From NCBI GenBank assembly GCA_023419995.1, contig JAEZXF010000355.1, forward strand, positions 1-18,840: 18,840 nucleotides of DNA, written 5' to 3'. The DNA is from Pseudomonadota bacterium (lineage in GTDB: Bacteria > Pseudomonadota > Alphaproteobacteria > Rhizobiales > Rhizobiaceae). The position numbers and the translations under genes are program-made. Shown in pieces: positions 1 through 7,050 of this stretch; position 1 is the first letter of the stretch; every line of letters starts with the position of its first letter. The notes beneath the pieces were generated by a model that was not told where the DNA came from, ran no database searches, and was given only the letters and a program-made list of their open reading frames with translations.

Positions 1-8
1 TTTGCCGG

Positions 9-38
9 AAAGGGCGGCGGCTTTTGCCGCGGCCCTTT
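9..38. terminator. Hairpin terminator downstream of creatininase
   Basis: Outer arms AAAGGGC (9-15) and GCCCTTT (32-38) pair perfectly. Inside them GCGGC (17-21) pairs with GCCGC (26-30) around a TTTT loop, with one G-G mismatch between the two stems. A short T run (36-39) follows on the plus strand and an A/T-flanked copy follows on the minus strand, so it could terminate both the creatininase transcript (stop at 51) and any plus-strand gene entering from the left. The structure is seen in the sequence; its activity is inferred. Confidence 0.55.
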
Positions 39-50
39 TGGCGTGCTCTT

Positions 51-824
51 TCAGAACTCGGCTTGCAGCGCGGCGACGATGCCGCGGACGCAGACGTCCA
101 GCAGGATCTCGCCCTTCTCGCGCGACGCCCGCTTCGGCGACGAGAGCGTGCCGCTCGCCGGCGTCCAGTCGGGCTTGGGAGGGTAGACGTCGTAGGGCGG
201 AAAGCTCGCCGGCTCGTGATCGACCGCGCGCTCGAGGTGGACCAGATGCGGGTGGAGCGCCAGCATCAGCGACGTCTCGAGAACGCCGCCATGCTCGATC
301 TCCCAGCCCGGGAAGCCGTCGGGATAGAGCCTCGCGATCGTCTCCTTGTCGACGAAGTCCCAGTAGGACAGGACGACGATCTTCATCGTGTCGATCCCGT
401 CCCAGCGCAGTTCCCGCAACGCGAGGTCGATGGCCTCGACGATGAACCACGAATTCTCGAAATGGCCGTTGACCAGGCAGATGTTGCGCACGCCGTGCCG
501 CGCGAACTCCTTGATCACGTCGCGCAGCGCCGCGACCAGGGTGGCGCCGTCGAGGCTGGTGGTGCCGGGCAGGTGGTTGCCGCCGCCCGACTTCTGGTGG
601 GACTTGTAGCCGTAGGTGAAGGGCGGGGCGACCAGCGCGCCGATCGCGCCCGCGGTGCGCCGCGCGAACTCCATGGGCAGCAGCACGTCGACATGCATGG
701 GCATGTGGCATCCGTGCTGCTCCATCGAGCCGATCGGCACGAGGATCGGCACCGCGCCGTCTCGAACCCTGGCGTCGTAGTCGGGCCACGGCAGTTCGGC
801 GGCGAACACGGTATCGGCTGGCAT
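51..824 (-). CDS. crnA: Creatininase (creatinine amidohydrolase)
   Basis: This 257-residue protein is predicted to open the creatinine ring reversibly to give creatine in the cytoplasm. It carries the metal-site signature of the family: Glu35-Gln-His37 with Asp46, and NGHFEN with His121 and Glu123. These match the Glu34/His36/Asp45/His120/Glu122 pattern I recall for the Pseudomonas putida enzyme. The two active-site tryptophans (Trp155, Trp174), His178 and Glu183 (EHGGVLETS) are also present, as is the GGGNHLPGTTSLDGAT block. The wider creatininase superfamily (for example MftE-like proteins) usually has NGHGGN instead of NGHxEN, so true creatininase is favoured. The start at 824 is preferred because GGGAG lies 6 nt upstream; an in-frame ATG at 830 abuts that site. 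The gene is divergent from a LysR regulator. No creatinase gene is present to carry creatine on to sarcosine. Confidence 0.92.
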   Translation of the reverse strand: MPADTVFAAELPWPDYDARVRDGAVPILVPIGSMEQHGCHMPMHVDVLLPMEFARRTAGAIGALVAPPFTYGYKSHQKSGGGNHLPGTTSLDGATLVAALRDVIKEFARHGVRNICLVNGHFENSWFIVEAIDLALRELRWDGIDTMKIVVLSYWDFVDKETIARLYPDGFPGWEIEHGGVLETSLMLALHPHLVHLERAVDHEPASFPPYDVYPPKPDWTPASGTLSSPKRASREKGEILLDVCVRGIVAALQAEF

Positions 825-879
825 CGTCATCTCCCATTCCTGATGGTGGAACGGGCAGGATTGATGAGCGCACCGAGAT

Positions 880-901
880 ATGAGAAATTTATAATCTTCA
901 T
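880..901. promoter_or_regulatory. Candidate LysR operator/promoter between crnA and lysR-type gene
   Basis: The 100-bp divergent intergenic region (825-924) contains an AT-rich island in otherwise GC-rich DNA. Imperfect arms ATGAGAA (880-886) and TCTTCAT (895-901) flank it, and it includes a perfect TATAAT (890-895) suitable as the -10 box of the regulator gene, with no good -35. LysR-type proteins commonly bind such dyads in divergent regions, activating the neighbour and repressing themselves. The block AAATTTATAATC resembles the AAATTATGATAATC found downstream of the regulator (1855-1868), which supports shared binding. Function is inferred. Confidence 0.4.
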
Positions 902-924
902 CCTCGCATGAGGAATCGAAATCC

Positions 925-1839
925 ATGCGTAACATCACGAATTTCCAGACGGATCTGCTGCGCACCTTCGTTTCGGTGATCGACCTCGGCGCCTACACCA
1001 GGGCCGGCGAGGCGCTGGGGCGGACGCAGCCCGCCATCTCCCTTCAGATACGCCGGCTGGAGGAACTGGTCGGCGCGCCGATCATCCGGCAGGCCGGGCG
1101 GACGCTGCTCCTGACCAGCGAGGGCGAGATGCTCCTGAGCTACGCCCGCGAGATCCTGCGCCTCAACGACGAGGCGGCCTCCTACTTCAACCGCTCGAAG
1201 ATCGCCGGCGTGATACGCGTCGGCCTGCCCAACGACTACGCGGTCGCGTTCCTGCAGGGGGTGATCACCGAATACACGCGCCAGCACCCGGAGATATCGC
1301 TCGAGCTGCATTGCGGATGGAGCGCCGAGATCCTCGACCGGCTGCGCGCCGACGAGCTCGATCTGGCGGTGGCGATGGTCAACAACGAGCGCGCGCAGTA
1401 CCTTTCGCGCTCGTGGATAGAGCGTCCCATCTGGGCGGTGGCCGAGGGCGCGTCCTTCGATCCGGCTGCGAGCATTCCCCTTGCTGCCCATCCGGAGGGC
1501 TGCGCCTACCGGGCGCGGATGATCCAGGCGCTCGACAATGCGCGCATGCGCTGGCGCATCGCCTATACCGGCCCGGGCATCGGCGGCCTGCAGAACGCCG
1601 TGGTGAACGGCCTCGGGGTGAGCGCGCTGACGCGCTATACGATGCTTCCGGGCATGCGCATGCTCGACGAGAAGGACGGCTTCCCGCCGCTGACGGAGAT
1701 ACGCGTCGGCCTGTTCTACAAGCATCCGCGCCTGTCGGACGCCGGCATCCGGCTGGTCAATCACGTGATCGCGCGGCTGGACGAGGCCGGGACCACCCCG
1801 GACCGGACGCGGCGGCAGGTCGAGCTCGACCGGCAATAA
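925..1839 (+). CDS. LysR-family transcriptional regulator
   Basis: A 304-residue LysR-type regulator. Residues about 7-66 form the winged helix-turn-helix (FVSVIDLGAYTRAGEALGRT, then QPAISLQIRRLEELVG). Residues about 92-290 form a periplasmic-binding-protein-like effector domain beginning at GVIRVGLPNDYA. The length is normal for the family. The start is ATG 925, with AGGAA 9 nt upstream. It is divergent from the creatininase gene and lies 92 bp upstream of an ABC importer operon on the same strand, so it probably controls both. The effector could be creatinine, creatine or a downstream product, but the sequence alone cannot decide this. AT-rich palindromes on both sides of the gene are the likely binding sites. 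Confidence 0.9.
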   Translation: MRNITNFQTDLLRTFVSVIDLGAYTRAGEALGRTQPAISLQIRRLEELVGAPIIRQAGRTLLLTSEGEMLLSYAREILRLNDEAASYFNRSKIAGVIRVGLPNDYAVAFLQGVITEYTRQHPEISLELHCGWSAEILDRLRADELDLAVAMVNNERAQYLSRSWIERPIWAVAEGASFDPAASIPLAAHPEGCAYRARMIQALDNARMRWRIAYTGPGIGGLQNAVVNGLGVSALTRYTMLPGMRMLDEKDGFPPLTEIRVGLFYKHPRLSDAGIRLVNHVIARLDEAGTTPDRTRRQVELDRQ

Positions 1840-1845
1840 GCGTCG

Positions 1846-1883
1846 CAAATGCAAAAATTATGATAATCAATTTTTCAAATGCA
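1846..1883. promoter_or_regulatory. AT-rich palindrome inside a 30-bp-spaced direct repeat, upstream of importer operon
   Basis: Two perfect copies of CAAATGCA (1846-1853 and 1876-1883) lie 30 bp apart, close to three helical turns. Between them is an inverted repeat AAAAATT (1853-1859) / AATTTTT (1869-1875), centred on the small palindrome ATTAT-G-ATAAT (1857-1867). A T-N11-A pattern typical of LysR boxes (T1858, A1870) falls within it. It occupies most of the 92-bp gap before the binding-protein gene and is the strongest operator/promoter candidate for the importer operon. The repeats are seen directly; their function is inferred. Confidence 0.5.
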
Positions 1884-1931
1884 GCCGCTGTTCATACCCT
1901 TTCGAACGTCCAAAAAGAAAAGGGGAACTCC

Positions 1932-3065
1932 ATGGCTATCGACGATACTGGTGCGAAGTCGCGAACCCGACGCGAAATCCTGAAGGGCGCAAGCATTCTC
2001 GGCGGCGGGGTGCTCTCGATGCCCTATCTCAGCCGCCTTGCCTTCGCGCAGCCGGTCGAGCTCAACATGCTCGCCTGGTACGGCCATGCCGAGCCGGATG
2101 TGGTGGCCGAGTTCGAGGCCGAGAACAACGTCCGGTTCAGGCCGAAATACTATACCGGCGGCGACAACATGCTGGGCCTGATTGCCCAGTCCCCGCCCGG
2201 AACCTTCGACGTCATCCTCTCCGACGCCGAATACGTGCAGCAGCTCAACGCGGCCGGCTACATCGAGGAGCTCGCGCCCGAGGACTATCCCTTCGACGAC
2301 TATTTCCCCGAGTTCCAGAACTTCGCCGGCCACTGGCAGGACGGCAGGCTCTACTCGGTCTTCACCCGCTTCGGCTTCCTCGGCGTCGCCTACAACACCG
2401 ATGCGCTCACCGAGAAGGAGGCGTCGACCTACAACGTCTACTGGGACGAGCGGTTCAAGGGCAAGGTCGGGCATTTCGACTGGCACCTGCCGAATCTCGG
2501 CCAGCTCAGCCTGCTGAACGGCAACGCCTCGCCCTACGACATCGACGACGCCGCATGGGCCGCGCTGCGCGAGCGCACGGGAACGCTGCGGCCGCAGATC
2601 GGCGGCTTCTTCGACTATGGCGGCACCTTCTCGTCGCTGCAGAACGGCCAGATGCTGGTCATGGCCGGCATCGGCGACTGGATCACCGGCGCGCTGGAGA
2701 GGGACGGCGCCAAGGTCCGCAGCGTGATCCCGGAGGAGGGCGGCCTGCAATGGACCGAGTCCTTCTCGATCGGCAAGGGCTCCGCCAAGGCCGATCTGGC
2801 GAAGAAATGGATCCAGTACATCACCTCCGCCAGGGGGCAGGTGAAGTCCGCTAACATGGCCGCCTATCCCGCGCTCATCCCGAACAGCAAGGGATGGGAG
2901 CTGCTGGCGCAGGAGACGCCCGAGGAAGCGAAGCGGCAGGGCATGCTCCTCACCGAGAGCAACGCCATGGACCTGATCCGCGCCGGGCGCATCAAGTTCC
3001 GGCAGCTGCCGGTCCAGCAGGACCTTGAGGACTGGAACGATTTCTGGTCCGACTACAAGGGCTAG
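1932..3065 (+). CDS. ABC transporter substrate-binding protein (PotD-like, Tat-exported)
   Basis: A 377-residue periplasmic extracellular solute-binding protein of the spermidine/putrescine (PotD/PotF) type. The N-terminus carries a twin-arginine signal (TRREILKGASILGGG, with Arg13-Arg14). A hydrophobic stretch follows, and a probable signal-peptidase site lies after Ala39 (AFA before QP). The mature part opens with ELNMLAWYGHAEPDVVAEFE and ends in a helical segment typical of the family. The start at ATG 1932 is supported by AGGGG 6 nt upstream, so the long upstream in-frame extension overlapping the LysR gene is spurious. It heads a binding protein-permease-permease-ATPase operon. Because the operon sits beside creatininase and sarcosine oxidase genes, the ligand may be creatinine, creatine or another methylated amine rather than a polyamine; this is inference. 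Confidence 0.9.
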   Translation: MAIDDTGAKSRTRREILKGASILGGGVLSMPYLSRLAFAQPVELNMLAWYGHAEPDVVAEFEAENNVRFRPKYYTGGDNMLGLIAQSPPGTFDVILSDAEYVQQLNAAGYIEELAPEDYPFDDYFPEFQNFAGHWQDGRLYSVFTRFGFLGVAYNTDALTEKEASTYNVYWDERFKGKVGHFDWHLPNLGQLSLLNGNASPYDIDDAAWAALRERTGTLRPQIGGFFDYGGTFSSLQNGQMLVMAGIGDWITGALERDGAKVRSVIPEEGGLQWTESFSIGKGSAKADLAKKWIQYITSARGQVKSANMAAYPALIPNSKGWELLAQETPEEAKRQGMLLTESNAMDLIRAGRIKFRQLPVQQDLEDWNDFWSDYKG

Positions 3066-3073
3066 TGACCGGG

Positions 3074-3099
3074 GAGGCGGATGCCGGGTCGTCCGCCTC
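3074..3099 (+). other. Intercistronic stem-loop after the binding-protein gene
   Basis: Perfect 8-bp arms GAGGCGGA (3074-3081) and TCCGCCTC (3092-3099) enclose a 10-nt loop, beginning 8 nt after the stop of the binding-protein gene. No U tract follows, so it is more likely an mRNA-stabilising or partial-termination element than a full terminator. Such hairpins are known in ABC operons, where the binding protein is made in excess over the membrane parts. A second, shorter hairpin (GCGGAA 3122-3127 / TTCCGC 3138-3143) follows before the permease ribosome-binding site. Confidence 0.5.
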
Positions 3100-3160
3100 G
3101 TCCTTCCTGACAGCGAGCGCCGCGGAACGCCCTTCGTTTCCGCTGACGGAGTATGCCGCC

Positions 3161-4006
3161 ATGCGCAAGACGATCACGCTCTACGGTATGACGTTCTCGT
3201 TGCCGATGCTGGTGTGGCAGGCGGTGTTCTTCCTCGCGCCGCTGCTGTTCCTGATCGCGCTCAGCTTCTGGTCGGTCCGGAACTTCCGGATAGAGCCGGA
3301 TTTCAACCCCGACAACTGGACGAGGATGCTCGGCCGCGAGATCTTCTGGAGCGCCTATTTCAGGACGCTGCTGCTGTCCGCCTCGGCTGCCGCCCTCACC
3401 AGCGCGCTCGCCTTTCCCTGCGCCTACGCCATCGCCTTCAAGCTGTCGGAGACCGCCCGCCGCTGGGCGATATTCCTCATGGTGATACCCTTCTTCACCA
3501 GCTATCTGGTGCGTGTCTATTCGTGGCAGATCTTCCTGTCGGACAACGGCATCATCAACGCGCTGCTGGCGCAGGCGGGGTTCGGCCCGCTCGGCATGCT
3601 CAATTCCGTCTTCGGGCTGATGATCGGCTATCTCACGCTCTGCTTCCCGCTGGTCGTGCTACTGCAGCTTTTCAGCCTGCTGTTCGTCGACCGCACGCTG
3701 ATCGAGGCGGCGCACAACCTGCATTGCGGGCGGCTGCGCACGGTGTTCGAGGTCGTCGTGCCGTCGGCAAAGGTCGGCCTCGTGATCGCGGCCCTGTTCT
3801 GCTTCATCCTCACCTTCGGCGATTTCGTCAGCCCGCTCTATCTGGGCGGCGGCAATCCGCCGACCCTGTCGATCCTGATCACCGACACGACCAAGTCCGG
3901 CCAGCAGTGGCCGCGGGCCGCCGTGGTCGCCCTGGTGATGATCGCGACCCTGCTTTGCGTGGCGTTCGCCGCGGTGAGCTATGCCTACCGGGAGCGCGGG
4001 CGATGA
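3161..4006 (+). CDS. ABC transporter permease (PotB-like)
   Basis: A 281-residue inner-membrane permease of the binding-protein-dependent family. Hydrophobic segments lie at about 12-38, 66-92, 101-120, 147-175, 203-222 and 252-275. The cytoplasmic EAA loop, which contacts the ATPase, begins at Glu182 (IEAAHNLHCGRLRTVF). The usual EAA-x-x-L-G glycine is replaced by His188-Cys189, a mild oddity. I chose ATG 3161 because GGAG (3148-3151) lies 9 nt upstream and the hydrophobic N-terminus then starts at the normal place. An in-frame GTG at 3065 would add 32 non-hydrophobic residues running through the intercistronic hairpins. The end overlaps the next permease gene by an ATGA. Confidence 0.9.
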   Translation: MRKTITLYGMTFSLPMLVWQAVFFLAPLLFLIALSFWSVRNFRIEPDFNPDNWTRMLGREIFWSAYFRTLLLSASAAALTSALAFPCAYAIAFKLSETARRWAIFLMVIPFFTSYLVRVYSWQIFLSDNGIINALLAQAGFGPLGMLNSVFGLMIGYLTLCFPLVVLLQLFSLLFVDRTLIEAAHNLHCGRLRTVFEVVVPSAKVGLVIAALFCFILTFGDFVSPLYLGGGNPPTLSILITDTTKSGQQWPRAAVVALVMIATLLCVAFAAVSYAYRERGR

Positions 4007-4824
4007 ACGAATTCAACCGCAATCCGCTGATCGACTGGGCGCTGCGGCTCTACGTCGTGCTCGCGTTCGGCTTCGTCTTCGCGCCGATCGCCGCGAGCTT
4101 CGTGTTCTCCCTCAACGTCGACCGCTTCCCCTCGCTGCCGCTCGGCGGCTTCTCCACCGTCTGGTACGAAGCGGTCTACAACGACCCGCTGATCTGGGAA
4201 GGCCTGCGCAACACGCTCGTCGCCGGCGTCGTCGTCTCGGTGCTGGCGACGGCGATCGGCTTCGGCGCCGCCTACACCGATTTCCGCTACAGGTTCCTCG
4301 GCAAGTCCTTCTACGTGGCGCTCGCCCTGCTGCCGCCGACCATCCCGGTCGTCATCCTGGGCCTGGCCATGCTGGCGTTCCTGTCCAATGTCGGCCTGTC
4401 GGGCGAGCTGCACGCGGTCATCATCGCCCATGTGGTGATGTGCGCTCCGTTCGCCATGGCGATCATCCGCCTTCGGCTGTCGCAGATGGACCCGTCGCTG
4501 GAAGCCGCGGCGTGGAACCTCGGGGCCTCGGAATGGAAGGCGATGCGCCACGTCATCCTGCCTTTCTGCCGGCCCGCGATCTTCGCCGCGCTGTTCATCA
4601 CCATGGCGGTGTCGTTCGACGAGTTCGCGGTCGCCTGGTTCGTGTCCGGGCTGAACGAGACGCTGCCGGTGAAGGTGCTCGGCTTCCTGCAGGGGCAGGT
4701 CAGCCCCCGCATCAACGTCATCGGCACCTTCGTCTTCCTCACCTCGATGACGCTGGTCATCGTCGCCCAGCTTCTCCTGATGAAACGCAGCGCCGCCCCG
4801 AAGGCGGACGCAAGAGCGGAGTGA
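4003..4824 (+). CDS. ABC transporter permease (PotC-like)
   Basis: A 273-residue second permease of the same importer. It has an N-terminal membrane segment (about 12-37), further hydrophobic stretches at about 72-92, 103-128, 138-156, 190-207 and 236-260, and a canonical EAA loop (EAAAWNLGASEWKAM, residues 167-181, with Gly174) followed by HVILPFCRPAI. PotC-type proteins pair with PotB-type proteins to form the heterodimeric channel. Its start overlaps the upstream stop (ATGA at 4003-4006), which implies translational coupling. Its own stop overlaps the first possible ATG of the ATPase gene (TGATG). Confidence 0.91.
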   Translation: MNEFNRNPLIDWALRLYVVLAFGFVFAPIAASFVFSLNVDRFPSLPLGGFSTVWYEAVYNDPLIWEGLRNTLVAGVVVSVLATAIGFGAAYTDFRYRFLGKSFYVALALLPPTIPVVILGLAMLAFLSNVGLSGELHAVIIAHVVMCAPFAMAIIRLRLSQMDPSLEAAAWNLGASEWKAMRHVILPFCRPAIFAALFITMAVSFDEFAVAWFVSGLNETLPVKVLGFLQGQVSPRINVIGTFVFLTSMTLVIVAQLLLMKRSAAPKADARAE

Positions 4825-4829
4825 TGCGC

Positions 4830-5921
4830 ATGTCCGGTGAAGCACTCGTCGTCTTCGACGGCGTGATCAAGAGGTTCGGCGAGTTCGTCGCCGTCGAGCG
4901 GCTGAACCTCGACATCCGCAAGGGCGAGTTCCTCGCCATCATGGGCTCCAGCGGCTGCGGCAAGACCACCACGCTCAGGATGCTGGCCGGCCTCGAAGCC
5001 CCCAGCGAAGGCGAGATCCGGCTGGCGGGCAGGCGGATCAACGACCTGCCGACGTGGAAGCGCGACACGCCGATGGTCTGGCAGAGCCTGGCGCTGTTCC
5101 CGTTCCTCACCGTGCGCGAGAACGTGGAGTTCGGCCTGCGCATGCGCGGGATCGACAAGGCGGAGCGCAGCCGGCGGGTCGACACCTGGCTGGAGCGGAT
5201 GCAGATCGCCGAGTTCGCGCAGCGCAACGTCGCCCACCTTTCCGGGGGGCAGCGCCAGCGCGTCGCGCTCGCCCGCTCCCTCGTCACCGAGCCGGAGATC
5301 CTGCTACTCGACGAGCCTTTGTCCGCCCTGGACGCGCATCTCAAGGTGCGGATGCAGACGGTGCTGTCGAACCTGCAGAGGGAGCTCGGCATCACCTTCG
5401 TCTATGTCACGCACAGCCAGTCGGAAGCGTTCTCGATGGCCGACCGCGTCGTCATCATGAGCCGCGGGCGGATCGAGCAGATCGGCAGGCCGCAGGAGAT
5501 TTACCGGGCTCCGCGGACACGGTTCGTCGCCGAGTTCCTCGGCTCGTCCAACATATTCGCCGGGCGTGTCTCCTCGCTCGAGGACGGCACCGTCCGGATA
5601 GCGACGCCCGCCGGCGAGTTCGGCGTCTCCCGCGGCACGTCCAAGCCCCTCGCCAGCGGCGACAGCGCCACCTTCGTGGTCTCCGACGATCACATGCAGC
5701 TCAGCAACCGGCAGCCCGCCGGCGGCAACGCGGTTCGCGCGTCCGTGGTCGGCGAGGAGTTCGTCGGCGCGACCGCCGTCATCCACCTCGAAGGCGCGGG
5801 AGGCATCGAGCTGAAGGCCCAGAAGAGCCATGCCGAGATCGCGCAGCTCGACCTGACGCCCGGCGCCGACATATGGGTGTCGTGGCAGATGGAAGCGGGA
5901 CACATCCTGCCGGGCGAGTAA
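4830..5921 (+). CDS. ABC transporter ATP-binding protein (PotA-like)
   Basis: A 363-residue ATPase that would power the importer from the cytoplasmic side. It has the Walker A motif GSSGCGKT (39-46), Q-loop in MVWQSLALFPF, signature LSGGQRQR (from 137), Walker B LLLDEP with Asp161-Glu162, and switch histidine in VYVTHSQSEAFSMADR. A C-terminal TOBE-type regulatory region (about 250-360) is typical of the PotA/MalK subgroup. ATG 4830 is preferred because GGAG lies 8 nt upstream; the in-frame ATG at 4824 sits only 2 nt from it and would add two residues. It is the last gene of the importer operon and converges on the GlxA-type regulator with only 13 bp between the two stops, and no terminator is visible there. 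Confidence 0.93.
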   Translation: MSGEALVVFDGVIKRFGEFVAVERLNLDIRKGEFLAIMGSSGCGKTTTLRMLAGLEAPSEGEIRLAGRRINDLPTWKRDTPMVWQSLALFPFLTVRENVEFGLRMRGIDKAERSRRVDTWLERMQIAEFAQRNVAHLSGGQRQRVALARSLVTEPEILLLDEPLSALDAHLKVRMQTVLSNLQRELGITFVYVTHSQSEAFSMADRVVIMSRGRIEQIGRPQEIYRAPRTRFVAEFLGSSNIFAGRVSSLEDGTVRIATPAGEFGVSRGTSKPLASGDSATFVVSDDHMQLSNRQPAGGNAVRASVVGEEFVGATAVIHLEGAGGIELKAQKSHAEIAQLDLTPGADIWVSWQMEAGHILPGE

Positions 5922-5934
5922 CCACCGCGCCCGC

Positions 5935-6936
5935 CTAGCCGGGGCTGCGGAAAGCCGCCGGCGTCATGCCGCGGCGCTCCCGGAACGCCCGGATGAAGTG
6001 GGAGGAATCGCAGAAGCCGGTCGAGGTCGCGATCTCCGTCACCGACTGCGGCGTGTGCCGGAGCAGGAACTCGGCGTATTCGAGCCGCATGATCTTGCAG
6101 GCCAGCGTCGGCGCCATGCCGATCGTGCGCTGGAAATGGCGCTCGAGGCGCCGCCGGCTGACGCCGAGCCGGCGGGCAAGCTCGGCCACCGGCAGGGGCG
6201 TGTCGATGTGCTGCTGCATGATCAGCAGCGCGCGCCGGACCATCGCGTCGTCCGTGGTCAGATCGAGCGGAATGCCGGGCTGGGGCTTCTCCGCGCGCAG
6301 GGCGTCGTCGATGATCATGATGTGCAGGCTCTTGCGCGCCTGCGCGCGCCCGACATGCCTGTCGACCAGATAGGCGGCCAGATGCGCCGAGCTCGCGCCG
6401 CCGGAACAGGTGAGCCGGTCGCGGTCGACGATGAAGATCTGGTCCGAGACCGGCCGCAGGCCGTCGAACTGCTCCAGGAAGTCGGCATGGTGGAACCAGC
6501 TCACGCAGCAGCGGTAGCCGTCCATCAGCCCGGCCCTGTGCAGGATGAAGGCGCCGGTGCAGACGCCGACGAGCGGCACCTTCAGCGCCGCCGCGCGCTG
6601 CAGATAGCGCGTGTATTCGGGGCTGAGATTGGGGATCTCGTCGATCAGGCCGCCGACCACGACGATGTAGTCGAACTTCCCCGGGTCGCCGAGCCGCTCG
6701 CCGGGCTGGACCGTCACCCCGCAGCTCGATGCCATCGGGCTCATCGTGTCGGACAACACGCTCCACTCGCACAGGATCGGCCTGCTGCGGTCGCCCTCGT
6801 CGGCGGCCAGCCGCAGCACGTCGACGAAGTTGGCGAAGGCGCAGAGCGTGAAGCGCCGCGCGAGGATGAAGCCGACGGACAGCCTCGGCGCCGCCTTCCG
6901 TATCCGGATCTGTCCTGCGCTGACATGCGTGTCCAT
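5935..6936 (-). CDS. GlxA-family regulator (DJ-1/PfpI domain plus AraC HTH), SouR-like
   Basis: A 333-residue two-domain regulator. Residues about 18-190 form a DJ-1/PfpI-like (GATase1-like) sensor domain, with the nucleophile-elbow Cys126 in VGVCTGAFILHRAGLMDG. Residues about 232-330 form the AraC/XylS DNA-binding domain with two helix-turn-helix units (VAELARRLGVSRRRLERHF and VTEIATSTGFCDSSHFIRAF). The start at 6936 has AGGGG 5 nt upstream. It is divergent from soxB, like members of this family that control glycine betaine, carnitine and sarcosine catabolism (GbdR, CdhR and SouR in Pseudomonas). By context it most likely activates the sox operon in response to sarcosine or a related compound. 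The effector assignment is inference from family and position. Confidence 0.9.
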   Translation of the reverse strand: MDTHVSAGQIRIRKAAPRLSVGFILARRFTLCAFANFVDVLRLAADEGDRSRPILCEWSVLSDTMSPMASSCGVTVQPGERLGDPGKFDYIVVVGGLIDEIPNLSPEYTRYLQRAAALKVPLVGVCTGAFILHRAGLMDGYRCCVSWFHHADFLEQFDGLRPVSDQIFIVDRDRLTCSGGASSAHLAAYLVDRHVGRAQARKSLHIMIIDDALRAEKPQPGIPLDLTTDDAMVRRALLIMQQHIDTPLPVAELARRLGVSRRRLERHFQRTIGMAPTLACKIMRLEYAEFLLRHTPQSVTEIATSTGFCDSSHFIRAFRERRGMTPAAFRSPG

Positions 6937-6967
6937 CGGTTCCCCTTCGGCGAAGTGTCGCTCAGGT

Positions 6968-6997
6968 AATATCGAACTGACGCATCCGTTCTGTCCA
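6968..6997 (-). promoter_or_regulatory. Possible promoter for the GlxA-type regulator
   Basis: Reading the minus strand, TGGACA (6997-6992) is followed after 18 nt by GATATT (6973-6968), a fair match to sigma-70 -35/-10 boxes. The inferred transcript would begin about 25 nt before the start codon at 6936. Spacing is slightly long and the -10 is imperfect, so this is tentative. Confidence 0.3.
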
Positions 6998-7021
6998 GAG
7001 GGCAGGGCCGGTTCTAGTAGT

Positions 7022-7042
7022 CCACGAACGATCAATTCGTGG
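7022..7042. promoter_or_regulatory. Perfect inverted repeat immediately upstream of soxB
   Basis: CCACGAA (7022-7028) and TTCGTGG (7036-7042) form a perfect 7-bp inverted repeat with a 7-bp spacer, ending 8 nt before the soxB start codon at 7051. As DNA it could be an operator in the regulator/soxB divergent region. As RNA it would place a hairpin against the soxB ribosome-binding site and could modulate translation. No other strong dyad is visible in the 114-bp gap. The function is unproven. Confidence 0.45.
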
Positions 7043-7050
7043 GTGAAGCC

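Noticed and set aside
1311..1931. Upstream extension of the binding-protein frame
   Set aside because: It overlaps the LysR gene in another frame. The internal ATG 1932 has a good ribosome-binding site and begins a Tat signal peptide.
3065..3160. GTG start for the first permease overlapping the preceding stop
   Set aside because: The added 32 residues are not hydrophobic, the region is filled with hairpins, and ATG 3161 has a GGAG at proper spacing.
6937..7050. Possible glycine or THF riboswitch ahead of the sox operon
   Set aside because: The gap is only 114 bp and shows one simple dyad. I found none of the conserved glycine-aptamer cores or a terminator hairpin. The soxG-glyA gap of 20 nt is also too short.
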